Numbered from the stretch's first letter, positions 25,557-34,074 are shown. The stretch: 59,051 bases of DNA from CAYPJE01 sp964410945 (GCA_964410945.1 CAYPJE010000017.1:1-59051); one strand, 5' to 3'. A program made the numbers and translations. Notes: generated by a model from the sequence alone, not told the origin.

Positions 25557-27806
25557 ATGACTGAAAATTTAACCAGACGACAATTCATTAAAATCGGCGG
25601 ACTGGGACTGGGCGGGCTGGCCCTGGCCACCCCGGTAATCAATTATGCCAAAGATGCCGTATTGGAAGCCACCTCAGTTCCTGGCTTGTACAGTAAGCGC
25701 GTCCCTACCTACTGTGAGATTTGTTTCTGGAAATGTGCCGGCTGGACTCACCTTAATGGGCAGGGTGATATTTGGAAGATCACCGGAAATGAACTCGATC
25801 CCCATTCCAATGGGCGCTTCTGTCCCCGCGGAACCGGTGGTGTTGGCATGTATAACGACGAAGACCGTCTGAAAACACCATTGATTCGTACCGAAGAGCG
25901 CGGTAAACAGGTCTTCCGCGAGGCCAGCTGGGATGAGGCTTTTGATTACATTGCTGAAAAAATGCAGAAAATCGCCGACGAACACGGCCCGGAATGTATT
26001 GCCCTGTTTACCCATGGCTCCGGCGGTAAATATTTCACCCGCCTGCTGAAAGGATTCGGCTCACCAAATGTTACTGCCCCCTCATATGCCCAGTGCCGTG
26101 GTCCCCGGGAAGTTGCCTTCTTCGGGACCTTTGGCGAAGGTATCGGCTCTCCTGAAAAAACCGATATTCGTGATACGCGCTGCCTGGTACTAATCGGATC
26201 CCATCTGGGTGAAAATATGCACAACGGGCAGGTCCAGGAAATGTCTGATGCCATCGATAAGGGCGCCACGATTATCACTGTCGATCCGCGCTACTCCACC
26301 GCCGCCAGCAAATCCAAGTACTGGCTGCCGATCAAACCGGCCACCGATATGGCCCTGCTCCTGGCCTGGATGAATGTGCTGATCGAGGAAGAGTTGTACG
26401 ACAAAAAATATGTGGAAGCCTACACCTACGGTTTTGAAGAACTGAAAGAACATGTAAGGAATTTCACACCGGAGTGGGCCTATGGCATTACGACCATCAA
26501 ACCCCAGGTGATCCGGGATACGGCCCGGGAAATGGCCAATGCCTCCCCGGCGGTAATCGTCCATCCCGGACGCCATGTTACCTGGTATGGGGATGACACC
26601 CAGCGCCTGCGGGCGGTGGCCATGCTGAATGCCCTGCTGGGAAGCTGGGGCCGCCGCGGTGGATTCTACAATCCTGAGAAGGTATCTCTGCCAAAGATCA
26701 AGACACCACCCAATCCGAAACCATCTAAAACCTGGCGTGATGCCTTTCCTGATCAATACAAACTGGCCAGTTTGGCCCTGGCCTCCGGTATCTGCGACGC
26801 CACTATTCCGGCCGCCGACCGGGACTGCTCCTTCAAAGGCTGGATCGTGAATGGTACCAACCTGATCTTTACTTTACCGAACCAGCAGAATACCCTGGAA
26901 GCAATTCAGAATCTGGATCTGCTGGTGGCCATTGATACCATGCCCATGGAGATTACCGGCTGGGCCGATGTGATCCTGCCGGAGTGCACTTACCTGGAAC
27001 GCTACGACGATATCCGTGTCAGCCCCCACCGGGAACCGACGATTGCCCTGCGTGCCCCGGCTGTGGAACCACGCTGGAATACCAAACCGGCCTGGTGGAT
27101 GGCAAAAGAATTAAGTAAGAAACTGGGACTGGAAGATTACTTCCCATATGAAACCCAGGAGGAAGAGCTGGACTGGCAGCTGAAACAGGTCGGTACTTCC
27201 CTGGAGGAAATGATAAAGGTTGGCGTTAAGAAATTCGAGCGCGAATATGATGATCTCTACCCGCTCACCGATCTGCCAGCTGATTATGAATTCAATACCA
27301 ATACCGGCAAGATCGAGCTATATGCCACCTCCTTTGCCGATGAGGGCTATGATCCTCTTCCCAAATATACAGCACATGAGGAACCACCTCCGGGCTATTA
27401 CCGTCTTAATTACGGCCGGGCTCCCATGCACACCTTCAGCCGCACGGCCAATAATCCCAACCTGACCGATTTGATGGATGAGAATACCCTGTGGGTAAAT
27501 CCCAAAGTGGCTAAAGACTGGGATCTGCGCAATGGCCAGTATATCTGGCTGGAAAATCAGGATGGTGTCTCCAGTAAAAACTCTATCAAGGTGAGAATTA
27601 CCGAACGGATTCGCTTCGATTCGGTATATATGGTACATGGTTTCGGCCATACCCAGAAACAGATGACCCGCAGCTACCAGCGTGGCGTCAGCGATGCCGC
27701 CCTGATCACCAAAGTCCATATCGATCCCATCATGGGCGGTACCGGCATGCGCGGCAATTTCGTTACCTTCCTCACGGAAGAACCTTCACAGGAAGGAGCT
27801 TCCTGA
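25557..27806 (+). CDS. PsrA/PhsA-like molybdopterin oxidoreductase, catalytic subunit
   Basis: A 749-residue member of the DMSO reductase superfamily, of the thiosulfate/polysulfide/tetrathionate reductase type. A Tat-like signal with twin Arg at residues 6-7 (TRRQFIKIGGLGLGGLALA) implies export with cofactor bound. The 4Fe-4S site is CX2CX3CX28C at C53, C56, C60 and C89 (CEICFWKC and RFCPRG). The bis-MGD binding parts include IGSHLGENMHNGQVQ, VDPRYSTAASKSKYWLPIKPATDMALLLAW and the C-terminal RAPMHTFSRTANNP with NGQYIWLENQDG. The Cys in PSYAQCRGPREV is a candidate Mo ligand. The stop overlaps the next ATG, so coupling with the Fe-S subunit is likely. The substrate (polysulfide, thiosulfate or another oxyanion) is inferred from context. 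Confidence 0.85.
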   Translation: MTENLTRRQFIKIGGLGLGGLALATPVINYAKDAVLEATSVPGLYSKRVPTYCEICFWKCAGWTHLNGQGDIWKITGNELDPHSNGRFCPRGTGGVGMYNDEDRLKTPLIRTEERGKQVFREASWDEAFDYIAEKMQKIADEHGPECIALFTHGSGGKYFTRLLKGFGSPNVTAPSYAQCRGPREVAFFGTFGEGIGSPEKTDIRDTRCLVLIGSHLGENMHNGQVQEMSDAIDKGATIITVDPRYSTAASKSKYWLPIKPATDMALLLAWMNVLIEEELYDKKYVEAYTYGFEELKEHVRNFTPEWAYGITTIKPQVIRDTAREMANASPAVIVHPGRHVTWYGDDTQRLRAVAMLNALLGSWGRRGGFYNPEKVSLPKIKTPPNPKPSKTWRDAFPDQYKLASLALASGICDATIPAADRDCSFKGWIVNGTNLIFTLPNQQNTLEAIQNLDLLVAIDTMPMEITGWADVILPECTYLERYDDIRVSPHREPTIALRAPAVEPRWNTKPAWWMAKELSKKLGLEDYFPYETQEEELDWQLKQVGTSLEEMIKVGVKKFEREYDDLYPLTDLPADYEFNTNTGKIELYATSFADEGYDPLPKYTAHEEPPPGYYRLNYGRAPMHTFSRTANNPNLTDLMDENTLWVNPKVAKDWDLRNGQYIWLENQDGVSSKNSIKVRITERIRFDSVYMVHGFGHTQKQMTRSYQRGVSDAALITKVHIDPIMGGTGMRGNFVTFLTEEPSQEGAS

Positions 27807-28339
27807 TGCGGTATGCCATGGCAATTGACACTAAAAAATGCGTGGGTTGTTCTGACTGTGTGGTGGCCTGCCAGACCGAAAACAATGTCCCCATTGGCTA
27901 CTGCCGCGACTGGGTGGTGGAAGCCACCACCGGCACCTATCCCGAACTACAGCTGGAAATCCGCTCGGAGCGCTGTAACCACTGTACTAATTCCCCCTGT
28001 GTGCGTTGCTGTCCAACAAAGGCCAGCCATTATTCCGAAGGCGGTACTGTACTGGTAGAACCCAGGGAATGCATCGGCTGTAAAGCCTGTATTGCTTCCT
28101 GTCCCTACGACGCCCGCTTTGTCCACCCTGATGGACATATCGATAAATGTACATTTTGTCTCCACCGGGTAAAGAAAGGCGAAGAACCGGCCTGTGTGGC
28201 GGTTTGTCCCACCAAGTGCATGTATTTCGGCGACACGGATGATCCAAACAGTGAAATCTCCAAAATCCTGGCCCGCCGGAAATGGAAGCGCCTGATCCCG
28301 GAAGCAGGAACGGATCCGAATATCTATTACCTGATTTAG
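27806..28339 (+). CDS. PsrB/NrfC-like four-cluster ferredoxin subunit
   Basis: A 177-residue electron-transfer subunit that would link the catalytic protein to the membrane anchor. Sixteen Cys make four 4Fe-4S sites: C12/15/18/22, C57/60/65/69, C89/92/95/99 and C115/118/130/134. Family motifs include KKCVGCSDCVVACQTENNVP, ERCNHCTNSPCVRCCPTKA, CIGCKACIASCPYDARFVHPDGHIDKCTFCLHR. There is no signal peptide, as usual for subunits exported with a Tat partner. Its TAG stop is immediately followed by the left repeat of the inserted four-helix-bundle cassette, which separates it from the membrane subunit. Confidence 0.92.
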   Translation: MRYAMAIDTKKCVGCSDCVVACQTENNVPIGYCRDWVVEATTGTYPELQLEIRSERCNHCTNSPCVRCCPTKASHYSEGGTVLVEPRECIGCKACIASCPYDARFVHPDGHIDKCTFCLHRVKKGEEPACVAVCPTKCMYFGDTDDPNSEISKILARRKWKRLIPEAGTDPNIYYLI

Positions 28340-28760
28340 TGAGGAGTGATGAGTGAAAAGTGAAGATATTAAAGGACACAAGGATCTAGAGTGTTGGAAA
28401 ACCAGCATGGATTTTGTCGATGAAATCTATAATCTTACCAGACAATTCCCACCAGAAGAACAATACGGATTAACTAATCAATTAAGACGATCATCTATTT
28501 CCATTCCAAGCAACATCGCCGAAGGAGCTGGACGGAAAATTCTACTGAATTCATTCAATTTCTGCATATCGCCTTAGGATCACTTTTGGAAGCAGAGACT
28601 CAATTACTAATTGCCGAGCGCCAGGGATATATAAAAATTGATGGTGATATTAACAAAACAATGACCGTCATCAAGAAGACAATCAATGGTTTGGTTTCAT
28701 ATTTAAGGAATAAACGATGAACAAAAAACCATGTTTACTTATCACTAATTACTCTTCACC
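28338..28760 (+). mobile_element. Small-ORF cassette with imperfect inverted ends (four-helix-bundle type)
   Basis: A 423-bp unit inserted between the PsrB-like and NrfD-like genes. Left end AGTGAGGAGTGATGAGTG... (28338-28364) and right end (28734-28760, minus strand GGTGAAGAGTAATTAGTG...) match at 21 of 27 positions as an inverted repeat. The only gene inside is the broken four-helix-bundle ORF, whose GTG start lies in the left repeat. No transposase is present; spread must be in trans, by recombination, or by an unknown route. Confidence 0.6.
28353..28720 (+). pseudogene. Four-helix-bundle (S23/IVS-type) protein, frameshifted
   Basis: The frame from GTG 28353 gives GHKDLECWKTSMDFVDEIYNLTRQFP and LTNQLRRSSISIPSNIAEGAGR, the signature of the four-helix-bundle family often found in 23S rRNA intervening sequences and as orphan genes. 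At about 28533-28537 (GGACGGAAAATTC) the reading frame slips. One frame over, it continues as ENSTEFIQFLHIALGSLLEAETQLLIAERQG up to LVSYLRNKR and TGA at 28718-28720. One missing G would restore a normal protein of about 122 residues. It could be a real frameshift or an assembly error. Function is unknown. Confidence 0.85.
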
Positions 28761-28783
28761 GATCACCGTGAGCGGAGTGAACA

Positions 28784-29725
28784 ATGACTGAAGAAATAAT
28801 CGTCAGCGGCCGTAACCTGCCCAATATCGATCCGCACCTGCACGTTTGGCACTGGCCGATTCCGCTCTATCTTTTCCTTGGCGGCATGGTAGCGGGGATC
28901 CTGTTTTTCTCGGCCCTGTTTTTCCTGCGGGGAAAAGCCGATCAATTTCCAATGGCAGTAAAAATCCTGCCGATCTCGGCGCCATTCCTGTTGGCAATCG
29001 GTTTGCTGGCCCTGCTGGCGGATTTATCCCATGTGCTGTATGCCTGGCAATTATTCACCAATATCCGCTGGGAATCGCCCATGAGCTGGGGTGCCTGGAC
29101 CCTGCTGGTTATAACACCTCTGTCGACAGTCTGGGCAGCCAGTTTTCTACCCGATACCTTTCCCAGATGGGACTGGAAATTCCAGGTTGTTAAGGACTTT
29201 TTCCAATGGTTCGATGGAGTTCGACATTGGGTTGCGGGAGCCTTGATCCTGCTGGCGGTGATTCTGGGAATGTACACCGGAATTCTGCTGTCGGCTTTTA
29301 ATGCCCGCCCGTTCTGGAATTCAGCCATTCTTGGTCCGCTCTTTTTGACCTCCGGTCTTTCAGCCGGGGCAGCGGCCATCGTTCTGTTCTCCCGATCATC
29401 CCGGGAGAAACACTTATTTGCCCGCATAGACCTGGTATTGATCGGGATCGAATTGTTCCTGATCATTCATTTATTCATGGGTTTCCTGGCCGGGACACAA
29501 GTGCATATCGAGGCAGCTGAACTTTTTCTGGGCGGACCGTATACCACTAGCTTCTGGATCTTTGTAGTGGGCCTGGGGTTGGTGATTCCGGCTCTGCTGG
29601 AAACACTGGAATTATTTAAAACCAAGATACCGGCTGCTATTCCAGCCCTTCTGGTATTGATCGGCGGGCTGCTCCTGCGCTTCATCGTGGTGGATGCGGG
29701 CCAGGCCAGCCGCTGGTTATATTAA
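28784..29725 (+). CDS. NrfD/PsrC-like membrane subunit
   Basis: A 313-residue integral membrane protein with about eight helices, the quinol-interacting anchor of CISM-type complexes. Features: the N-terminal HLHVWHWPIPLYLFLGGMVAGILFFSALFFLRG, LADLSHVLYAWQLFTNIRWESPMSWGAWTLL (the conserved W-S-P-M-S-W-G motif) and GMYTGILLSAFNARPFWNSAILGPLFLTSGLSAGAA. It would oxidise or reduce the quinone pool in contact with the PsrB-like subunit. The start ATG 28784 lies directly after the right repeat of the inserted cassette, so the original operon spacing has been changed. Confidence 0.92.
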   Translation: MTEEIIVSGRNLPNIDPHLHVWHWPIPLYLFLGGMVAGILFFSALFFLRGKADQFPMAVKILPISAPFLLAIGLLALLADLSHVLYAWQLFTNIRWESPMSWGAWTLLVITPLSTVWAASFLPDTFPRWDWKFQVVKDFFQWFDGVRHWVAGALILLAVILGMYTGILLSAFNARPFWNSAILGPLFLTSGLSAGAAAIVLFSRSSREKHLFARIDLVLIGIELFLIIHLFMGFLAGTQVHIEAAELFLGGPYTTSFWIFVVGLGLVIPALLETLELFKTKIPAAIPALLVLIGGLLLRFIVVDAGQASRWLY

Positions 29726-29823
29726 GTGAATTTCTTGCCATTGTGGTACAGAGAATGCTGAGAGGACAAAATCATTAACAAATACAAATTAACCATAGTA
29801 ATGCACCAAGAGATTATCTATAA

Positions 29824-29849
29824 CTCTGCGATCTCTGTGTCTCTGTGGC
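29824..29849. repeat. Solo CTCTGTGTCTCTGTGG-type repeat
   Basis: CTCTGCGATCTCTGTGTC followed by TCTGTGGC lies between the NrfD-like and YeeE-like genes. Its reverse complement belongs to the ACCACAGAGACACAG family related to the ends of the cassette at 46763-47266. It stands about 20 bases before the YeeE ATG. Confidence 0.55.
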
Positions 29850-29867
29850 AAATGACAGGTTTTTAAT

Positions 29868-30377
29868 ATGAAAACAAAATATATGAATCCCTATCTGGCT
29901 GGCGTTCTGCTGGGACTGGTCCTGATCGCCGCATTTTATTTTTCCGGACGCGGTCTCGGTGCCAGTGGAGCCGTTAAATCGGTTATCGTGGAAACCGTTG
30001 ATACTGTTGCTCCGGCCCACACCGCCAACTCGGAATATTACAGTAAATATGTTGGGGATGGAAAAAACCCGTTGAAGTCATGGCTGGTATTTGAAGTACT
30101 GGGTGTTATCGTGGGTGGCTTCCTGTCTGGTGCCATTGCCGGTCGTCTGAAATTCAAGGTTGAGCACTCCCCCAGGATCACCTCCAACAAGCGCCTGTTG
30201 ATGGCGGGAACCGGCGGGATCTTATTCGGTTTTGGCAGCCAGTTGGGCCGTGGCTGCACCAGTGGCGCCGCCCTCACCGGAATGGCAGTCTTATCGGTGG
30301 CTGGATTTGTCACAATGATGGCAATTTTCGGAACAGCCTTCGCCCTGGCTTATTTTTTCAGAAAGAATTGGATTTAG
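29868..30377 (+). CDS. YeeE/YedE (TsuA-type) sulfur transporter, first half
   Basis: A 169-residue membrane protein with four to five hydrophobic segments matching one half of the YeeE/YedE family, which imports thiosulfate or related sulfur species. The key motif is LFGFGSQLGRGCTSGAALTG, with Cys130 in the pore-lining GRGCTSG; Cys in this family relays the substrate. The unusually polar loop at residues 43-68 lies between helices 1 and 2. It is followed 9 bases later by a second half-size protein, so the transporter is encoded as two chains rather than one of about 350 residues. Confidence 0.85.
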   Translation: MKTKYMNPYLAGVLLGLVLIAAFYFSGRGLGASGAVKSVIVETVDTVAPAHTANSEYYSKYVGDGKNPLKSWLVFEVLGVIVGGFLSGAIAGRLKFKVEHSPRITSNKRLLMAGTGGILFGFGSQLGRGCTSGAALTGMAVLSVAGFVTMMAIFGTAFALAYFFRKNWI

Positions 30378-30386
30378 GAGTTTACC

Positions 30387-30977
30387 ATGGGACCATTGAT
30401 ACCAAATGAAATTATTGATCCGGGCTGGAATTTCCTGATCGCATTTATCGTAGGCATCGGCTTCGGCTTCGTGCTGGAGCAGGCCGGTTTCTCATCCAGC
30501 CGCAAACTGGCCGGTGTATTTTATGGTTACGACACGGTGGTGCTGAAGGTTTTCTTCACAGCCGGTGTAACGGGAATGCTGGGCCTGCTTTATCTGAGCC
30601 TGTTTGATATGATCGACCTGAACCTGGTATGGGTAAATCCCCTGTTTTTGTGGTCGGCCATCATTGGTGGGATAATAATGGGTGCTGGTTTCATAATCGG
30701 CGGATTCTGTCCCGGGACCAGCGCTTGCGCGGCCGCCATCGGGAAGATCGATGCCATGGTATTTCTAGGTGGAATTTTTGTCGGTGTATTTCTGTTTGCC
30801 GAATCATATCCCCTGCTAAAAAAATTGTATATGGCCGGCAGCATGGGTCCGATCAAAATGTCCGAACTGCTGCATGTATCCCAGGGCTTCATGGTGCTGC
30901 TGGTGGTGATCATCGCCGCCGCCATGTTCTGGGGTGGAGAATGGGCCGAAAAACGTTATCCCCGGGAGGAGTACTGA
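30387..30977 (+). CDS. YeeE/YedE (TsuA-type) sulfur transporter, second half
   Basis: A 196-residue membrane protein with about five helices and the family motif GAGFIIGGFCPGTSACAAAIGKIDAMVFLGGIFVGVFLFAE, giving Cys108 and Cys114 in the pore region. The early FGFVLEQAGFSSSRKLAGVFYGYDTVVLKVFFTA block is also typical. It pairs with the preceding half-protein to form one putative thiosulfate/sulfur channel. Its TGA shares one base with the ATG of the rhodanese-like gene (TGATG), so the transporter and the rhodanese-like protein are translationally coupled. Confidence 0.87.
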   Translation: MGPLIPNEIIDPGWNFLIAFIVGIGFGFVLEQAGFSSSRKLAGVFYGYDTVVLKVFFTAGVTGMLGLLYLSLFDMIDLNLVWVNPLFLWSAIIGGIIMGAGFIIGGFCPGTSACAAAIGKIDAMVFLGGIFVGVFLFAESYPLLKKLYMAGSMGPIKMSELLHVSQGFMVLLVVIIAAAMFWGGEWAEKRYPREEY

Positions 30978-31642
30978 TGGCTGTACAGGAAAAGCGCATC
31001 CGCGAACGGATTCGAATCAAACCGCGAATCCTGCTCACTTCGGTGATCATCATTCTGGCCCTGGTGATTGCCATGGTGCCGGAGAACACAACCCAGCCCT
31101 ATAAATTGACGGCCGGGGAAATGCTGGAAGAGATCCAGTTTGGAACTGAAATGATCCACCCTGATGAATTGGCGGATTGGCTGGTTAACGACGATCCATC
31201 GATCCAGTTGATCGACGTGCGGACTCCTCAGGAATTTGAGGTTTTCCACCTGGATAACGCCATCAATATTCCGGTGGCTGATATCCTTTCCGAGGAATGG
31301 GTCGATTACCTGGATCAAGGTATCCGTATGAATATTCTCTATTCCAATGGTACAACGGCAGCCCACAAGGCCTGGATGATCCTGCGGCAGTTGGGCTATG
31401 AAAATAATTATGTACTGCAGGGCGGTCTGAATTACTGGACAGAAACAATCCTGAATCCCACTGCTCCCAGGGTTACCAGTCCTGATGATGAATTTGCCCG
31501 CTACGATTTCCGCCAGGCTGCCAGCCAGAAATTTGGCGGCGGTGGAGCACTGGCTGCCCCAGCGACCGATACAAAAACCGCAGCACCAAAACCGCCCATC
31601 AAAAGAAAGAAAAAGAAAAAAGCACCGGAGGGTGGCTGCTGA
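30977..31642 (+). CDS. Membrane-anchored rhodanese-like protein lacking the active-site Cys
   Basis: The start ATG 30977 is fixed by GGGAGGA upstream and by overlap with the transporter stop. The 221-residue protein has one transmembrane helix (about residues 18-34), then a rhodanese domain (IQLIDVRTPQEFEVFHLDNAINIPV and LRQLGYENNYVLQGGLNYWTE). The active-site loop reads ILYSNGTTAAHKAW, with Ser123 where sulfurtransferases have Cys, so ordinary persulfide catalysis at that site is not expected. The C terminus is a Lys/Pro-rich linker with five consecutive Lys (211-215), ending in APEGGC with a terminal Cys221. It may bind the transporter or carry sulfur on the tail; both are inferences. Confidence 0.85.
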   Translation: MAVQEKRIRERIRIKPRILLTSVIIILALVIAMVPENTTQPYKLTAGEMLEEIQFGTEMIHPDELADWLVNDDPSIQLIDVRTPQEFEVFHLDNAINIPVADILSEEWVDYLDQGIRMNILYSNGTTAAHKAWMILRQLGYENNYVLQGGLNYWTETILNPTAPRVTSPDDEFARYDFRQAASQKFGGGGALAAPATDTKTAAPKPPIKRKKKKKAPEGGC

Positions 31643-31654
31643 AAATATGTATTT

Positions 31655-31691
31655 AAGCAGGGACAACACAGTGGTTATCCCTGCTTTTTTA
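31655..31691 (+). terminator. Rho-independent terminator of the sulfur operon
   Basis: AAGCAGGGA (31655-31663) pairs with TCCCTGCTT (31678-31686), followed by a run of T. A 9-bp stem plus T-tract, 13 bases after the rhodanese-like stop codon, marks the operon end. Confidence 0.9.
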
Positions 31692-31727
31692 TTTTATAGA
31701 CATTGGGCTGATGAATTATATTTCCCT

Positions 31728-32222
31728 GTGGTTCATTCAGTCAATATACGGATTGCCTCTCGGAACGATCATGACCGGATATGGGCAATCATTAAAGCAG
31801 TAATCGCAACTGGTGATACATACGTTTTTGCACCGGATTCCAGTCAGGAGAAAATGCTGGATTACTGGTGCGGATCAGATAAGAACACCTATGTTGCTGA
31901 AGTTAGTGGGATGATTGTTGGTACTTTTCTAATCACAGACAATCAACCGGATCTGGGCTCGCACATCGCCAATGCTTCATTCATGGTGGCACCTGAGAAA
32001 GCCGGCCAGAGAATCGGAATCGCAATGGGAGAATTCGCCTTGGATGAGGCCCGGCGACTGGGTTATAAGGCCATGCAGTTCAATATTGTTGTCAAATCCA
32101 ATACCGAAGCGATCAGACTGTGGGAAAAAATTGGATTCAGAATTATCGGTGAAATTCCGGAAGCTTTTGATCATCAAAAGAAAGGACTGACAGACGCCTA
32201 TATCATGTGGCGGAAACTATGA
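31728..32222 (+). CDS. GNAT-family N-acetyltransferase
   Basis: A soluble acetyl-CoA-dependent acyltransferase of about 164 residues. The frame is open much further upstream, but that part overlaps the rhodanese gene and the terminator, so I use the GTG at 31728, just before VNIRIASRNDHDRIWAIIKAVI. GNAT features: TYVAEVSGMIVGTFLIT (strand pair), IANASFMVAPEKAGQRIGIAMGEFALDEARRLGYKAMQFNIV (acetyl-CoA loop of the Q/R-x-x-G-x-A kind), then SNTEAIRLWEKIGFRIIGEIPEAF. The substrate is unknown. No clear ribosome-binding site is visible, so the exact start is uncertain. Confidence 0.8.
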   Translation: MVHSVNIRIASRNDHDRIWAIIKAVIATGDTYVFAPDSSQEKMLDYWCGSDKNTYVAEVSGMIVGTFLITDNQPDLGSHIANASFMVAPEKAGQRIGIAMGEFALDEARRLGYKAMQFNIVVKSNTEAIRLWEKIGFRIIGEIPEAFDHQKKGLTDAYIMWRKL

Positions 32223-32323
32223 CCGTCCTTGAAATACGGTATTTCACCTCCCATTAAGTACTGGCTTTTTCAAACCCATTTCAATTCATCCAGGTTTAAA
32301 TTCAGAACATAAGGAGGGATAAA

Positions 32324-33064
32324 ATGGATAGTATGACCCAGTCAGGCGGCAAAGATAACAGCCTTTACAGATTCGGATATATTATAGCAATCCTTACTGC
32401 AGTACTTACTGTAATAACCTTCGGGATTGCCATTTGTACCCCACCCCTGGCCGGTCCTTTCTGCCTGGGAGATTGTTATGAATATCCCTATACCGATATC
32501 GCTGAACGATTCCCCAGGGATTACTATTGGATGTACCCGGCCATGGTGCTGACACTGGTTTACCTGGCCCTGATGGCAACGCTTCACCAATGGGCACCCC
32601 GAACCAAAAAAATCTACAGCCAGGTTGGACTAACCTTTGCCCTGATCGCTGCTGGTACAATCACCATTGATTATTTCATCCAGGTATCGGTGATCCAGCC
32701 CAGCTTGCTGAACGGTGAGTATGATGGAATTGCTCTCCTGACCCAGTTCAATGCCCACGGACTTTTCATAGTTTTAGAGGATTTTGGCTACCTCATGATG
32801 GGGATTGCTTTTCTCCCGCTGGCATTTATTTTTAATCGCCACAATCGACTGGAAAACTCAATCAGGTGGTTATTCCTGAGTGGATTCATCCTGACAATTC
32901 TTTCACTGGTCTTTGTATCACTCCGGTTTGGAATCCACCGGGAGTATTATTTCGAGGTGGCGGCCATAACAATCAACTGGCTGGTGCTGATTACGGCTGG
33001 AATTCTGTTGGCAATCCTGTTCAAGCGCGATGAAAAATCAGTTCAAATAACTGGCAAATATTGA
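32324..33064 (+). CDS. Six-helix membrane protein of unknown function
   Basis: A 246-residue inner-membrane protein with about six hydrophobic segments and two extracytoplasmic Cys near residues 47 and 51 (GPFCLGDCYEYPYTD). The sequence reads like a small eukaryote-style transporter or DUF4386-type protein, but I do not recognise a family with confidence. A strong ribosome-binding site (AAGGAGG) precedes ATG 32324. It is followed 30 bases later by the nitrilase gene in the same direction, which may indicate a common transcript. Confidence 0.6.
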   Translation: MDSMTQSGGKDNSLYRFGYIIAILTAVLTVITFGIAICTPPLAGPFCLGDCYEYPYTDIAERFPRDYYWMYPAMVLTLVYLALMATLHQWAPRTKKIYSQVGLTFALIAAGTITIDYFIQVSVIQPSLLNGEYDGIALLTQFNAHGLFIVLEDFGYLMMGIAFLPLAFIFNRHNRLENSIRWLFLSGFILTILSLVFVSLRFGIHREYYFEVAAITINWLVLITAGILLAILFKRDEKSVQITGKY

Positions 33065-33094
33065 CATTAACCCGGCTCAATATAAGGTAATGAA

Positions 33095-34054
33095 ATGGCA
33101 AACGATCATCAACTAAAGGTAGGCCTGGCCCAGATTGCTCCGGTCTGGTTCAATAAGGCTGCCACCCTGGAAAAAATTACACATAAAATCACTGAGGCCG
33201 GTGAACAAGGCTGCAATCTGGTGGCTTTTGGTGAGGCCCTGCTGCCGGGTTATCCATTCTGGATTGGCCTGACCAACGGGGCTGATTTTGATTCACCGGT
33301 TCAGAAGGAACTCCACGCTCATTATATCCGTAACGCTGTTCAAATCGAATCCGGTGACTTGGATGAGGTCTGTCAACTGGCAAAAAATAACAGAACCGCC
33401 GTCTATCTGGGTATCGTTGAGCGGGCACAAAATCGCGGCGGCCACAGCCTGTATGCTTCGCTGGTATATATTGATCCAGCCGGTCTGATCCAATCAGTCC
33501 ACCGCAAGTTACAACCAACTTTTGACGAACGCCTGACCTGGTCGCCCGGGGACGGCCATGGCCTGCGGGTCCATCCGCTAAAACAGTTTACAGTTGGCGG
33601 ACTGAACTGCTGGGAGAACTGGATGCCCCTGCCCCGGGCCACGCTTTACGGGCTGGGTGAAGACCTGCACGTGGCAGTCTGGCCCGGTTCGAAACGCAAT
33701 ACGGCGGATATTACCAAGTTCATTGCCAAGGAAGCCCGTTCTTACGTGGTATCGGTTTCCGGACTGATGCGCAGAGACGATTTCCCGGAAGATACGCCCC
33801 ACCGGGATAAAATCCTGGAGAACTGCCCGGAAATCCTCACCGATGGCGGTTCCTGTGTGGCGGGACCCAATGGCAACTGGGTGCTTGAACCGGTAGTCAA
33901 CAGCGAAGGACTTTTCACCGTTACCGTGGATATCAATCGGGTTTTCGAAGAACGGCAGAATTTCGATCCCTCCGGCCACTATTCACGCCCGGATGTGACC
34001 CGGCTGACCGTCAACCGGGAGCGGCAGGCAATAGTAAATATCAAAGCTGACTGA
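33095..34054 (+). CDS. Nitrilase-family carbon-nitrogen hydrolase
   Basis: A 319-residue member of the nitrilase branch of the C-N hydrolase superfamily. The catalytic triad is visible: Glu47 in AFGEALLPGYPFW, Lys138 in HRKLQPTFDERLTWSPGDG and Cys172 in GGLNCWENWMPL. Such enzymes convert nitriles to acids plus ammonia or hydrolyse related amides; the CWENWMPL motif is characteristic of true nitrilases (aliphatic or aryl) rather than of the amidase branches. Length is normal for bacterial nitrilases. The substrate cannot be told from sequence. The DUF4180 gene follows 20 bases later. Confidence 0.93.
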   Translation: MANDHQLKVGLAQIAPVWFNKAATLEKITHKITEAGEQGCNLVAFGEALLPGYPFWIGLTNGADFDSPVQKELHAHYIRNAVQIESGDLDEVCQLAKNNRTAVYLGIVERAQNRGGHSLYASLVYIDPAGLIQSVHRKLQPTFDERLTWSPGDGHGLRVHPLKQFTVGGLNCWENWMPLPRATLYGLGEDLHVAVWPGSKRNTADITKFIAKEARSYVVSVSGLMRRDDFPEDTPHRDKILENCPEILTDGGSCVAGPNGNWVLEPVVNSEGLFTVTVDINRVFEERQNFDPSGHYSRPDVTRLTVNRERQAIVNIKAD

Positions 34055-34074
34055 AAACCGAGAGCACAATTAAT

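Noticed and set aside
28353..28577. Intact 74-residue protein
   Set aside because: The protein family continues in another frame to 28720, so this is the truncated product of a frameshift.
31485..31727. N-terminal extension of the GNAT protein
   Set aside because: The extension overlaps the rhodanese gene and the operon terminator, and its sequence is low-complexity basic text not seen in GNAT proteins.
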